This document shows positions 43,441-51,225 of a stretch of 64,000 nt of DNA, one piece after another. Every line of letters starts with the position of its first letter. Positions within the stretch are counted from its first letter, which is position 1. This DNA comes from Actinomycetales bacterium (GTDB lineage: Bacteria > Actinomycetota > Actinomycetes > Actinomycetales > Dermatophilaceae). Location of the stretch: positions 297,718 to 361,717 of the forward strand of contig JADKAO010000006.1 of assembly GCA_016715285.1 (NCBI GenBank), written 5' to 3'. Made by a program: the position numbers and the translations under genes. The notes beneath the pieces are model-generated. The model worked only from the letters and a program-made list of their open reading frames with translations. It searched no databases and had not been told where the DNA came from.

Positions 43441-43896
43441 GTGACCCACTCTGAGGCCACCGCATCAGCCGTCCAGACCAAGCCGTCTGTGCTCTTTGTC
43501 TGCGTTCACAACGCCGGGCGCTCGCAGATGGGTGCGGCATACACGCATCACCTGTCGGGCGGAGCCGTCGAGGTGCGGTCTGCGGGGTCTGCGCCCGCCG
43601 AGACGATCAATCCGGCTGTGCGAGAGGCGATGTTGGAGGAAGGCATCGACATCTCCGCCGAGAAACCCAAGATCCTCACCACCGAAGCCGTGCAAGCCTC
43701 CGACGTCGTCATCACGATGGGGTGCGGCGACACATGCCCCTACTTCCCGGGCAAGCGCTACCTCGACTGGGTGTTGGCTGACCCGGCCGGGCAAGGTGTT
43801 GACTCGGTGCGGCCGATTCGCGACGAGATCAAGGGTCGGGTGCTCGGGCTTCTTGGAGAGTTGGGCGTCGAGCCCGTGGCGTTGCCTGGTTGTTAA
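43441..43896 (+). CDS. arsC: Arsenate reductase ArsC (low-MW phosphatase type)
   Basis: The 151-residue product starts at GTG 43441 with AAAGGA upstream. The phosphatase loop CVHNAGRSQM (C21, R27) and the resolving cysteines in MGCGDTCPYFPG (C95, C99) fit ArsC enzymes that reduce arsenate to arsenite using thioredoxin or mycothiol. It is the last gene of the arsDAC transcript; arsenite then leaves through Acr3 or the ArsA-linked path. Confidence 0.93.
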   Translation: MTHSEATASAVQTKPSVLFVCVHNAGRSQMGAAYTHHLSGGAVEVRSAGSAPAETINPAVREAMLEEGIDISAEKPKILTTEAVQASDVVITMGCGDTCPYFPGKRYLDWVLADPAGQGVDSVRPIRDEIKGRVLGLLGELGVEPVALPGC

Positions 43897-44008
43897 GGCG
43901 GCGCTAAGCCGGTGACTGTGTGCTCGTGTCGCGCGGTGCCGCACGGGGGTTGTGGCTACCCTGGCTCTACGCGGGGGCGGAGGCGCTCCCCAGGACGAAG
44001 GACTAGAT

Positions 44009-44323
44009 ATGGCCGACTGGGCTGCAGACGTTAAGAAGTACGCCCCCAACGCCGATGACAAGGTCATCGCCGGGATCGTCCGCCACTGCGGCATTGCGTT
44101 GCAGAAGGCCGACTCCTCGCTGGTGTCGTTCTCCGACCAGGCCGAACTCGACCGGGTCAAGAAGGGCTTCCTCACCAAGAAGCTTGAGCTCGCCACGGAC
44201 GCCGAGAAGGACGCGGCGCTTGCTGCTGTCGGCGAGAAGCTCAAGGGCGTGTCGCGCAAGAACCGCGTGACGGTCTACTACCTGCTCGCCGAGCACGCCG
44301 GCAAGCTCGGCCTGTTTGGCTGA
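44009..44323 (+). CDS. DUF2853 family protein
   Basis: A 104-residue helical protein, MADWAADVKKYAPNADDKVIAGIVRHCGIALQ, ending NRVTVYYLLAEHAGKLGLF. This length and these motifs fit DUF2853, of unknown function. AGGACGAAGG lies upstream of the ATG. It is followed by a strong hairpin, so it is probably transcribed alone. Confidence 0.85.
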   Translation: MADWAADVKKYAPNADDKVIAGIVRHCGIALQKADSSLVSFSDQAELDRVKKGFLTKKLELATDAEKDAALAAVGEKLKGVSRKNRVTVYYLLAEHAGKLGLFG

Positions 44324-44351
44324 GTTGGGCTCTCGCAGTCTCTGATTGAGC

Positions 44352-44393
44352 GCAGCGGCGGCACCCCGAGGAGACTCGGGATGCCGCCGCTGC
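44352..44393 (+). terminator. Stem-loop terminator after DUF2853 gene
   Basis: A 12-bp perfect stem GCAGCGGCGGCA (44352-44363) / TGCCGCCGCTGC (44382-44393) has an inner CGAG/CTCG pairing in the loop. There is no U-run, as often in high-GC actinobacteria. It lies 28 bases after the stop. Confidence 0.8.
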
Positions 44394-44432
44394 CTGCGTT
44401 GCGGGGGTTGCTGAGCACGCCTTCCTCCCGAA

Positions 44433-44663
44433 TCGATACCAGTTGACCAGGTCGGCGTCGCTCTCGGGTATCGAATCGGCGCCCGCCACGATGAATCGAT
44501 ACCGGTTGACCAGGTCGGCGTCGCTCTCAGGTATCGAATCGGCTCCCGCCACGATGAATCGATACCGGTTGACCAGGTCGGCGTCGCTCTTGGGTATCGA
44601 ATCGGCGCCCGCCACGATGAGTCGATACCGGTTGACCAGGTCGGCGTCGCTCTCGGGTATCGA
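44433..44663 (+). repeat. 42-bp inverted-arm element, locus L5 (4 units)
   Basis: Units are 44433-44474, 44496-44537, 44559-44600 and 44622-44663, all exactly 42 bp with a 63-bp period and 21-bp spacers. Arms are TCGATACC and GGTATCGA in all four. The interior GTTGACCAGGTCGGCGTCG is shared within the locus. It lies between the convergent DUF2853 and apbE genes. Confidence 0.96.
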
Positions 44664-44692
44664 ATCCGTTGCGGGCGCGGGGCGCAGTGCCC

Positions 44693-45469
44693 TCAGGTCG
44701 AGGTTCGGAAGGCTTCGGTGGCTAGGAAACCGCCAGCAGAATCAGCGGCAATGACCTGCAGCGGCCACTGCTGGAGGGCGAGTTCGAGGGTCACTTGACC
44801 GCCTGACAGGATCGCGGTTGCCAGCACGTCAGCGGTCATAATGTCGGCCGCCGCGACAGTCACCTGCACAAACTGCGCCCCGCCCAGCCGGTCCACGTCG
44901 CCTCTTGCTTCGCCGACTCGCCACACGTGTTCGCCACGCTCGGCTACCCCGCTCGTGGCAACCGCGGGGTATGCCGGGTCACACGTGAACTGCGTGAGGA
45001 GGGACTGCCGGTCGGTCGGGTCGACGACGCCGACGACCCACGGCATACCCCCTGGTTGTGACCCTGAGGTGAGCACGTCGCCGCCCGCGTTGAGGCACCA
45101 ATCGTGGGCACCCAACGACGCGAGGACCTCACCGGCGCGCGCGATTGCGAGCGCCTTGATGACTCCAGAGAGGTCGATGCTGCCGTCGGGACGATGGGCG
45201 CGGAAGGCCCCCTGGGTGAGGGTGCGCCAGAGTTCGGCACGCGCCATCGCCGACTGGAACTCACGCGACGAGTGCTCGACGGGCAGGACGCGGCGGGCCA
45301 CCGCAGTGGCCTCGGACTCGGGCTTGTAAAGACTGAACCGGTCATCCAAACTCCGGAATACCGCCTCGACCGCGTCCGGCGCCTCCTCCGGCATCGAGCC
45401 CGCCACGGTGAGGCTGACACCGGTGCCCATCGCCATGAAGACGTGCCGGGTGAGCTCGGGCTGGGTCAC
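44693..45469 (-). CDS. apbE: ApbE-type FAD:protein FMN transferase (flavin cluster 2)
   Basis: A 258-residue ApbE. HVFMAMGTGVSLTV opens the domain, and DDRFSLYKPESEA, GSIDLSGVIKALAIARA and WCLNAGGDVLTSG follow. The usual GxxKGYA site reads GVIKALA, a variant. It is the last gene of a three-gene cluster and presumably attaches FMN to the SGAT-bearing protein encoded just upstream. It diverges clearly in sequence and length from the ApbE of cluster 1 (376 residues). Confidence 0.9.
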   Translation of the reverse strand: MTQPELTRHVFMAMGTGVSLTVAGSMPEEAPDAVEAVFRSLDDRFSLYKPESEATAVARRVLPVEHSSREFQSAMARAELWRTLTQGAFRAHRPDGSIDLSGVIKALAIARAGEVLASLGAHDWCLNAGGDVLTSGSQPGGMPWVVGVVDPTDRQSLLTQFTCDPAYPAVATSGVAERGEHVWRVGEARGDVDRLGGAQFVQVTVAAADIMTADVLATAILSGGQVTLELALQQWPLQVIAADSAGGFLATEAFRTST

Positions 45470-45528
45470 GGTGGTCAGCTCTCTGGAGGGGTTCAGGTCG
45501 GTGCGGTCGGTCGGGGCGGGTTCGTACT

Positions 45529-46053
45529 TCAGCGGATCTGGTCGAGTGCTGACTGGAGTGAGGTGAGGTACTTCGCGCTCGTGTAGGTCGCCCCGCTCAC
45601 GGACGACACTTGCGCTGAGTTGGCGGCGACGACCTCGGACTTGAGCGTGGGGGTCGCGCGGGCTTCGATCGACCGGCTCTTGCCGTCGCCGGCAGTCGAG
45701 GTATAGGTGACATTGGTGATCTTGCCGTTGGTCACGGTGACAGTGACCTGGAGCGAGCCCCAGCGGTCGCTTTGCCGGGTGCCGACATAGGTCGCCGAGC
45801 CCGCAGTAGTGGTTCCCGCCGCAGCGCCCGAGCTAGAGCCCGCGGCAGTGCCCGAGCTTGAGCCCGCACCGGTCCCGGAGTTGGCTCCTGCCTTCGTACC
45901 CGCGCTGGAACCCGGCGCGGTTGTCGTGCCGGATCCGGTTGCGCCCGAAGCAGTTTTGGTCAGCGTCTGCCCGTGGGCGGTGCCGATGCTCCAACCGGTG
46001 GCAAGGATGCCGATCGAGGCGAGTGCGGCAGCGGAGTTGCGTTTGGTGCTCAT
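45529..46053 (-). CDS. Secreted FMN-binding domain protein
   Basis: A 174-residue protein. The N-terminal signal segment (about 8-28) is followed by a Gly/Ser/Thr/Ala repeat linker (about 35-85) and an FMN_bind domain: YVGTRQSDRWGSLQVTVTVTNGKITNV to the flavinylation motif VSGATYTSAKY. The Thr of SGAT (about residue 154) is the expected FMN attachment site made by ApbE. It is likely an extracytoplasmic electron carrier fed by the ferric-reductase-like protein encoded upstream in the same operon. Confidence 0.92.
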   Translation of the reverse strand: MSTKRNSAAALASIGILATGWSIGTAHGQTLTKTASGATGSGTTTAPGSSAGTKAGANSGTGAGSSSGTAAGSSSGAAAGTTTAGSATYVGTRQSDRWGSLQVTVTVTNGKITNVTYTSTAGDGKSRSIEARATPTLKSEVVAANSAQVSSVSGATYTSAKYLTSLQSALDQIR

Positions 46054-46143
46054 AGTCGGAAGTGCCTTTCGGGACGTGCGTGGGCAAGGTCGGTCAGGGT
46101 TTGGAGGGTGTGGTGGGCGCGCACGTGGGTGCGCCCGAGTCGG

Positions 46144-47601
46144 TCACCAGGTGAAGCGCTCGTCGTGCACCTGCGAGCGGGGTATGCCGCATGCCTCGGC
46201 ATCGGCCAGGACAGCGTCCATCCACGGGTTGGGTCCGCAGACGAAGACATCGGCGTCGCGCACCCAGGGGCCGAAGTCGGTGAGGCGCGCACCGGCATAC
46301 GAGGTCGACACCCAGGTGTCCCAAGCGCGCGGTCCGACAAGGAGGTGCAGCGCGGCGCCGCGGTGGGCGCAGAGGTCGCGCACCTCGTCAACGAAGTAGA
46401 GCTCCTCGGGTGTCGAGGCTCGTAGGACGACAACCGCGTTGCCGGGGGCGAAGTCGGTCGCTTCGAGGAGCGCGCGGATCGGGGCGATGCCGATGCCGGC
46501 GCCGACGAGCAGGACGTGTTCGCGGGTGCGGGCGGCGTCGCTGAACAGGCCGTAGGGCCCTTCGACCGCGACCTTTGTGCCGGGCTTGAGGTGCTGCAGG
46601 CGGGCGGTGCCCGCGCCGAGGTCACGCACGGTGATGCGCATCGTGGTGTCCGTGGGCGCGGCCGACAGCGAGAACGGGTGCGGCTGCAGGACGAGGCTCG
46701 GGGTGAGGAAGCGCCAGTTCAGCCACTGACCGCCGGTCGCGCCGAGGGTGTCGAGCTTGCGGCCGCGAACCTCGATCGAGACCGCGTCAGGCCCAACCGG
46801 GACGACCGAGGTGACAGTGAGGCGGTGAGTGAGCGTCGAGATGATCGGCAAAATGATCCGGAAGGCGAGCATCGCGCCCGCTGTGACGAGCCACAGCGCG
46901 ATCCAGAAGGTGCGCTCAAGCTTCCCCTCGGCAAAGAGCCCGCTCATCGAAAACTGGTGCGGCAGTGAGGCAATGATCGCGGCATACGTCGTCAGGTGGA
47001 TCGCGAACCAGGCCTCGTAGGGATACTTGCGGCGGACCGCGACCATGGACGAAATCCCGACGACGCCGAGGAGCGCGGTTGCGCCTACCGCCCACCGGAA
47101 GTCGGTCGAGTCGGCCCAGAGCCCGGCGAACGTCGTGATCGGGGTGATTTTGCCGCTGAAGGAATACCCCAAAAGCAGGAGTATGCCGTGCGCCAACAGT
47201 CCGAAAACCATGCCGCGACCGATCGTCGCGTGGAGTGATGTGGCGCGGTCTTGGCCGAGGGTTTGGTCGATGACCGGGACGCGCGCGGTGAGTAGCAGCA
47301 TGAGGCACATGAGGGCGGTAGCGATGAGACCCGCGATGATGCCGAGGGATGTGACCGCGTCGCCGAGCGTGCCGAACTGGCGCATACCGCCGTCGGCGAG
47401 GAAGAGGGCGACCGAACCGGCGACGATCGACCATGCCGCGATGGTGAGGAGCGTGTGGCGGAGTCCGCGGCGGGTGCTCTGGCGGCGGTAACGCGCGGCG
47501 AGGCTGCCTGCGGTCGGGCGAGGGCGGCGCTGGCCGGATGGCGCGCCGACTGCCCGCGTGGCGGCGCCGGGCGCGATCGGGTCGGTCAGTGTCGTGGTCA
47601 T
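46144..47601 (-). CDS. Ferric reductase-like transmembrane flavoprotein
   Basis: A 485-residue protein. About six N-terminal helices contain heme-binding histidines (LHATIGRGMVFGLLAHG and FAIHLTTYAAI), followed by a ferredoxin-reductase-type domain: PHPFSLSA (FAD), LLVGAGIGIAPIRALLE (NAD(P)H), VFVCGPNPWMDAVL and the terminal HDERFTW. It carries electrons from cytosolic NAD(P)H through two hemes to the outside, most likely to the FMN-binding protein downstream. First gene of flavin cluster 2. Confidence 0.92.
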   Translation of the reverse strand: MTTTLTDPIAPGAATRAVGAPSGQRRPRPTAGSLAARYRRQSTRRGLRHTLLTIAAWSIVAGSVALFLADGGMRQFGTLGDAVTSLGIIAGLIATALMCLMLLLTARVPVIDQTLGQDRATSLHATIGRGMVFGLLAHGILLLLGYSFSGKITPITTFAGLWADSTDFRWAVGATALLGVVGISSMVAVRRKYPYEAWFAIHLTTYAAIIASLPHQFSMSGLFAEGKLERTFWIALWLVTAGAMLAFRIILPIISTLTHRLTVTSVVPVGPDAVSIEVRGRKLDTLGATGGQWLNWRFLTPSLVLQPHPFSLSAAPTDTTMRITVRDLGAGTARLQHLKPGTKVAVEGPYGLFSDAARTREHVLLVGAGIGIAPIRALLEATDFAPGNAVVVLRASTPEELYFVDEVRDLCAHRGAALHLLVGPRAWDTWVSTSYAGARLTDFGPWVRDADVFVCGPNPWMDAVLADAEACGIPRSQVHDERFTW

Positions 47602-47688
47602 GGGTGCAACCGTTGTCGGCGTGGTTATGCGTTGGCTGTGAGGGCCCTAGACCTGTCGTGTGGGTCTCGCCCTCCAGCCCCCCCGGAA

Positions 47689-47793
47689 TCGATACCGAGT
47701 GGGGAGGCAGAGCTGGGCGTCGGGTATCGAATGCCGGGGAGGGAGCTCGATTCGATACCGAGTGGCGAGGCAGGGGTCGCCGTCGGGTATCGA
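47689..47793 (+). repeat. 42-bp inverted-arm element, locus L6 (2 units), between divergent genes
   Basis: Units are 47689-47730 and 47752-47793, both exactly 42 bp with a 63-bp period. Interiors share GAGTGG(G/C)GAGGCAG. They lie between divergent start codons (47601 minus, 47815 plus); the last right arm ends 21 bases before the aldo/keto reductase ATG. Position here argues against a terminator role. Confidence 0.95.
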
Positions 47794-47814
47794 ATGCGAG
47801 GTAAGTTGCCGGTT

Positions 47815-48639
47815 ATGACGCTCGCACCACGCATCCCGCTGCCCGGCGGCACGACGATCCCGCAAATCGGCCTCGGCACCTGGCCGATGGACGACGCTGA
47901 GGTCGAGCGGGCGGTCCGCAGTGCGATCGACTTGGGGTACCGCCATGTCGACACCGCGGAGAACTACCAGAACGAGCGCGGTGTCGGGAAGGCCGTGCGC
48001 GAGTGTGGGCTTGCGCGCGAGGAGATCTTCGTGACGACCAAGTTCAACAAGGAGTGGCATGGGGATGCGCGTTCCGGAGTGACTGGCAACCTTGAGCGAC
48101 TTGGTCTCGACTATGCCGACCTGGTCCTCATCCACTGGCCAAACCCTGATCAAGACCAATACGTCGCGGCGTGGGAGGGGCTCCTCGCGCTCCGTGAGGA
48201 GGGCCTGGCCCGTGCGGTCGGCGTCTCAAACTTCACGCCGCCGCAGCTTCAGCGGCTGCTCGACGCCACTGGGGTTGCGCCCGAGATCAACCAGATCGAG
48301 CTGCACCCTTACCTGGCGCGCAAGGCCGCACGGGCCTTCCACGCCGAACATGGCATTGTCACCTCAGGGTGGAGTCCGGTCGGTCGCGGGACCGATCTCC
48401 TCGACAACCCAGTGCTGGCCCGGGTCGCTGCGGCGGTCGGTTGCACCCCGTCACAGGCTGCGCTCGCGTGGCAACTCCAACGCGGGTATGTCGTGCCGCC
48501 CAAGTCAGCGGCGCCCGAGCGTCAGGCCAAGAACCTGGCCGCCGCTCAGGTGGTCTTGACCGACGACGCCATCGCCGCGTTGGACGGGCTTGACCAGGGA
48601 GAGGCCGGCGCCGTCGACTCCCGCACCTTCGGCCACTGA
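47815..48639 (+). CDS. Aldo/keto reductase (DkgA-like)
   Basis: A 274-residue NADPH-dependent reductase. IPQIGLGTWPM, GYRHVDTAENYQNERGVGKAV (catalytic Asp and Tyr), VTTKFN (Lys) and LVLIHWPNP (His) form the active site. EINQIELHPYL, GWSPVGRG and VVPPKSAAPERQAKNL complete the fold and cofactor site. Similar enzymes reduce 2,5-diketogluconate and diverse aldehydes. Longer open frame upstream runs through the repeats and is not used. Confidence 0.92.
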   Translation: MTLAPRIPLPGGTTIPQIGLGTWPMDDAEVERAVRSAIDLGYRHVDTAENYQNERGVGKAVRECGLAREEIFVTTKFNKEWHGDARSGVTGNLERLGLDYADLVLIHWPNPDQDQYVAAWEGLLALREEGLARAVGVSNFTPPQLQRLLDATGVAPEINQIELHPYLARKAARAFHAEHGIVTSGWSPVGRGTDLLDNPVLARVAAAVGCTPSQAALAWQLQRGYVVPPKSAAPERQAKNLAAAQVVLTDDAIAALDGLDQGEAGAVDSRTFGH

Positions 48640-48718
48640 CGGGTTCTCCCCTCCCCTCGCCTCTGACCCTCGCCCCTCACCCTTACCCCCGGCCCCCTGC
48701 CCCTGCCACTGGCCGCAT

Positions 48719-48893
48719 TCGATACCCGGCGCCGACCTCTGCCTCGCCCCTCGCCCTCGGTATCGACTCGCGTGGGCTTGCTGGGGATTCGATACCCGAC
48801 GCCCACCTCTGCCTCGCCCATCGGTATCGACTCGGGTGAGCTTGCTGGGATTCGATACCCGACGCCCACCTCTGCCTCGCCCATCGGTATCGA
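48719..48893 (+). repeat. 42-bp inverted-arm element, locus L7 (3 units)
   Basis: Units are 48719-48766 (48 bp, the only long one seen), 48789-48830 and 48852-48893 (42 bp). Arms TCGATACC/GGTATCGA are intact in all. Interiors share CACCTCTGCCTCGCCC. They lie between the aldo/keto reductase and the first PepSY-like gene, both on the plus strand. Confidence 0.94.
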
Positions 48894-48935
48894 CTCGGGT
48901 GGAGCAGCGCACGGTCTTAGTCGGCGCCGATATTC

Positions 48936-48956
48936 GTGACAGGTTTCTGACAGTTT
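48936..48956 (+). promoter_or_regulatory. Shared upstream motif of the PepSY-like genes, copy 1
   Basis: TCGTGACAGG followed by TTTCTGACAG gives two GACAG boxes 11 bases apart. The same arrangement (TCGTGACAGG with a second GACAG after 11 bases) occurs at 51137-51155, upstream of the paralogous gene, at a similar distance from the start (about 90-105 bases). Direct repeats spaced one helical turn suggest a response-regulator site. Confidence 0.5.
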
Positions 48957-49041
48957 CGACTGCGAACCTGTGCTCCAACTGGGGTCATCTCGGTTTGGCC
49001 GGATGGCTCCACAGCCACCCAAGGATCTTTAAGGAGCCACG

Positions 49042-49797
49042 ATGAACATCAAGAAGCTTGGCATCGGCGCCGCATCCTTTGCGGTCGTTGGCGTCCTGGG
49101 CCTCGGTGCTGCGTCGTTCGCCAACGCCGACGACACGCCGACGCCGACGTCCACCTCCAAGGCGACGGCCACTGCCGGCGAGCCAAGCAAGCAAGGCAAG
49201 CAGGGCCCGCCAGGCAACGGAGGCGGTCGCGGGCACGGCGCCGGTCGGGGCCACGTGGACGCCACGGCTGACGAAGCCGGCAAGGCGACGGCTGCGGTGA
49301 CGGCCAAGGACTCGGCGGTCACGGTGGTCAAGGTGATGAAGGCTGACGACGGCTCCTTCGACGTCAAGGGCACCAAGGCGGGAGCGCCCATCGCTTTTCG
49401 GGTGAGCGCCGACTACGCGGTCGTCACGCAAAAGGGACCCGGCGACGGTAGGTGCGGCAAAGGCGGTCCGGGGCGTCATAACCACACCGACGCATCAGCT
49501 GAGGAAACCGCCAAGGTCACCGCCGCCGTCACGGCCAAGGACCCTGCCATCACGGTCATCAGGGTCATGAAGGACGACGATGGCTCCTTCGACGTCATGG
49601 GCACCAAGGCTGGCGCACGCGTCCACGTCGAGGTCAGCGCCGACCTCGCGACCGTTGATATCCGCACCGGAGGGCCGGGTGTTGGCAAGGGCATGGGCGA
49701 CGGCAACAAGGGCGACGGCAACAAGGGCGACGGCAACAAGGGCGACGGCAAGGGCGCGTCGACTGCTCCGACGACGACGACCACCCCGACCACCTGA
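49042..49797 (+). CDS. Secreted protein with two PepSY-like repeats, paralogue 1
   Basis: A 251-residue exported protein. The signal peptide MNIKKLGIGAASFAVVGVLG ends near ASFANADD. After a Gly-rich segment come two copies of a domain of about 55 residues, (DAT/DAS)A(D/E)E..K.TAAVTAKD..VTV..V.K.DDGSFDV.GTKAGA, at about 73-130 and 150-208. The tail is GDGNK repeats and Thr/Pro. The repeats look like PepSY-type domains found in surface proteins. AAGGAG precedes the ATG. A close paralogue is encoded at 51226-51957, separated by two unrelated genes. Confidence 0.8.
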   Translation: MNIKKLGIGAASFAVVGVLGLGAASFANADDTPTPTSTSKATATAGEPSKQGKQGPPGNGGGRGHGAGRGHVDATADEAGKATAAVTAKDSAVTVVKVMKADDGSFDVKGTKAGAPIAFRVSADYAVVTQKGPGDGRCGKGGPGRHNHTDASAEETAKVTAAVTAKDPAITVIRVMKDDDGSFDVMGTKAGARVHVEVSADLATVDIRTGGPGVGKGMGDGNKGDGNKGDGNKGDGKGASTAPTTTTTPTT

Positions 49798-49849
49798 CGC
49801 ACGCGCACACGGCATACCGGCAAGCAGTAGAGCGCAACTCAGCACGAGG

Positions 49850-49878
49850 GCCGCACTCGGAAACACTCCGAGTGCGGC
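49850..49878 (+). terminator. Stem-loop terminator after PepSY-like paralogue 1
   Basis: An 11-bp perfect stem GCCGCACTCGG / CCGAGTGCGGC has a 7-base loop and lies 52 bases after the stop. It is very similar in sequence to the terminator after paralogue 2, which supports duplication of gene plus terminator. Confidence 0.8.
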
Positions 49879-50052
49879 TCTCCGGCGTGTATGCCGTGCC
49901 CGCCAGGTTCGCCGCCCACCACAAAGCTGTATTAGGTGGGGGGAATGTCTGGGCATGTCCTCATTCGGCGCAGTCTCAGGTTGTTGCCAGGTGATCGACA
50001 CATGACTCGACGTCTCTCACGGCTTGTCGGTGGGGGCCGATAGCGTCTCGTC

Positions 50053-50400
50053 ATGGCCGCGACTTTCAAGATGGTGGAGTTCCCCACCTCCTCGGCTGGA
50101 GCTTCGGCAGAGTTCTTTCAGAGGGTGTTCGGATGGAGGGGGACTGCATACGGACCCGATTACCAGGACGTGCCCATGGGCGACGGGGTCTCTCTAGGGT
50201 TCCAAGCCGACACCTCCGAGGCGCCGGCACAGCCATTGGTGGTGATCGAGGTCGACGACTTGGCATCTGTACGGGCAGAGATCTTGGCCAGCGGCGGAGT
50301 GGTCACAGTCGAGCCGTTCTCATTTCCCGGTGGGTCTCGAATGCACTTTAGGGAGCCAGGGGGTAGCGAACTCGCGGTCTATGTCCCGGAGGATGAGTAG
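50053..50400 (+). CDS. VOC-family protein (glyoxalase/bleomycin-resistance fold)
   Basis: A 115-residue single-domain VOC protein: KMVEFPTSSAGASAEFFQRVFGWRG opens and FPGGSRMHFREPGGSELAVYVPE closes the fold. The metal ligand position of strand 1 (usually His) is Glu here (VEFPTSS). Substrate unknown. It is separated from the TfoX-like gene by two bases, so the two are co-transcribed. Confidence 0.83.
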   Translation: MAATFKMVEFPTSSAGASAEFFQRVFGWRGTAYGPDYQDVPMGDGVSLGFQADTSEAPAQPLVVIEVDDLASVRAEILASGGVVTVEPFSFPGGSRMHFREPGGSELAVYVPEDE

Positions 50401-50402
50401 CC

Positions 50403-50720
50403 ATGGCGCTGGACGAAGCAACCCGCGCCGCTGCGGAGGAGTTGATCGAGGCGCTGCATCCCTTGACAGCTCGGGCTCGCGCGATGTTCGGCGGCTACTG
50501 CTTCTATGTCGATGGCAAGGTCGTTGGCTTGGTCTGCGATGGTCGGGTCTTCGTCAAGACTTCTGCCCGGGATGAGTTATTGACCGGGTGGGCCGATCTT
50601 GCGCCCGCCTACCCGGGAGCCAAGGACTCATGGCGACTTCCGGTCAGTGCCCTTCGTGAGACGCCGGACAGGGTCCGCGACGTGATCCATCAGGTGGCGC
50701 CGGGGACGTCCAAGACCTGA
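50403..50720 (+). CDS. TfoX N-terminal domain protein
   Basis: A 105-residue protein with the TfoX_N pattern: LHPLTARARAMFGGYCFYVDGKVVGLVCDGRVFVKTS then WADLAPAYPGAKDSWRLP. In Gammaproteobacteria TfoX/Sxy regulates competence; stand-alone N-domains in actinobacteria have no known role. It follows the VOC gene almost immediately. Confidence 0.85.
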   Translation: MALDEATRAAAEELIEALHPLTARARAMFGGYCFYVDGKVVGLVCDGRVFVKTSARDELLTGWADLAPAYPGAKDSWRLPVSALRETPDRVRDVIHQVAPGTSKT

Positions 50721-51136
50721 GACCGGCCGGGCCTCCTGCCAACGACGTTGTCCCCGCGACCCGAGAGCGCGGGCAGCCGACTGAGGACTTGTTAGGCGCC
50801 TGACCACCATTCATCTCACTCGCGCGCTCTCGGGCATCTGTTGCCGCCGCCGTGATCCGATACTGATTCCCGCCAAGGCATCTCTCCTCGCTGCTCCTAC
50901 GCCGAACGTGACACGCCGTATACGCAGGTCGATCACCGTGGCACAGGTAACTCGTGACCCCTTCTTCGGATGAGCTCCATGGAATTGCTCAGTCACGTGC
51001 ATCACGCGGTGCTCTCACCCCGCATAACGCAGCGGGTATGCCGGGTGACACAGCCTCCCAGCCCCAATCTGTCACCGTCGGTCGATGAAAAACACTGGGG
51101 GACAGCGATTTTAGGACTCTTAGCGAGTCGAGATGA
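50721..51136. other. Intergenic region upstream of PepSY-like paralogue 2
   Basis: About 415 bases without a convincing gene on either strand. It contains one GTATGCCG octamer (about 51038), a GTATAC palindrome near 50920 and lower G+C than average toward its 3' end (AAAAACACTGG, GATTTTAGG), which probably holds the promoter of 51226-51957. The 88-residue open frame at 50970 has no family resemblance. Confidence 0.4.
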
Positions 51137-51156
51137 TCGTGACAGGATCCAGACAG
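51136..51156 (+). promoter_or_regulatory. Shared upstream motif of the PepSY-like genes, copy 2
   Basis: TCGTGACAGG followed by ATCCAGACAGG repeats the pattern seen at 48936-48956: two GACAG boxes with 11-base spacing. It lies about 90 bases upstream of the paralogue 2 ATG. Surrounding sequence is otherwise not conserved between the two regions, which makes the shared box more notable. Confidence 0.5.
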
Positions 51157-51225
51157 GACGCAACTCCACAGTTGTCATCAAGCGGGGTGAGAAGCCACCC
51201 CGGATCACCTACCAAGGAGTTCGTC

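Noticed and set aside
50786..50802. attC-like GTTAGGC core near 50789
   Set aside because: Only one half-site, no attC palindrome or integrase; looks like chance.
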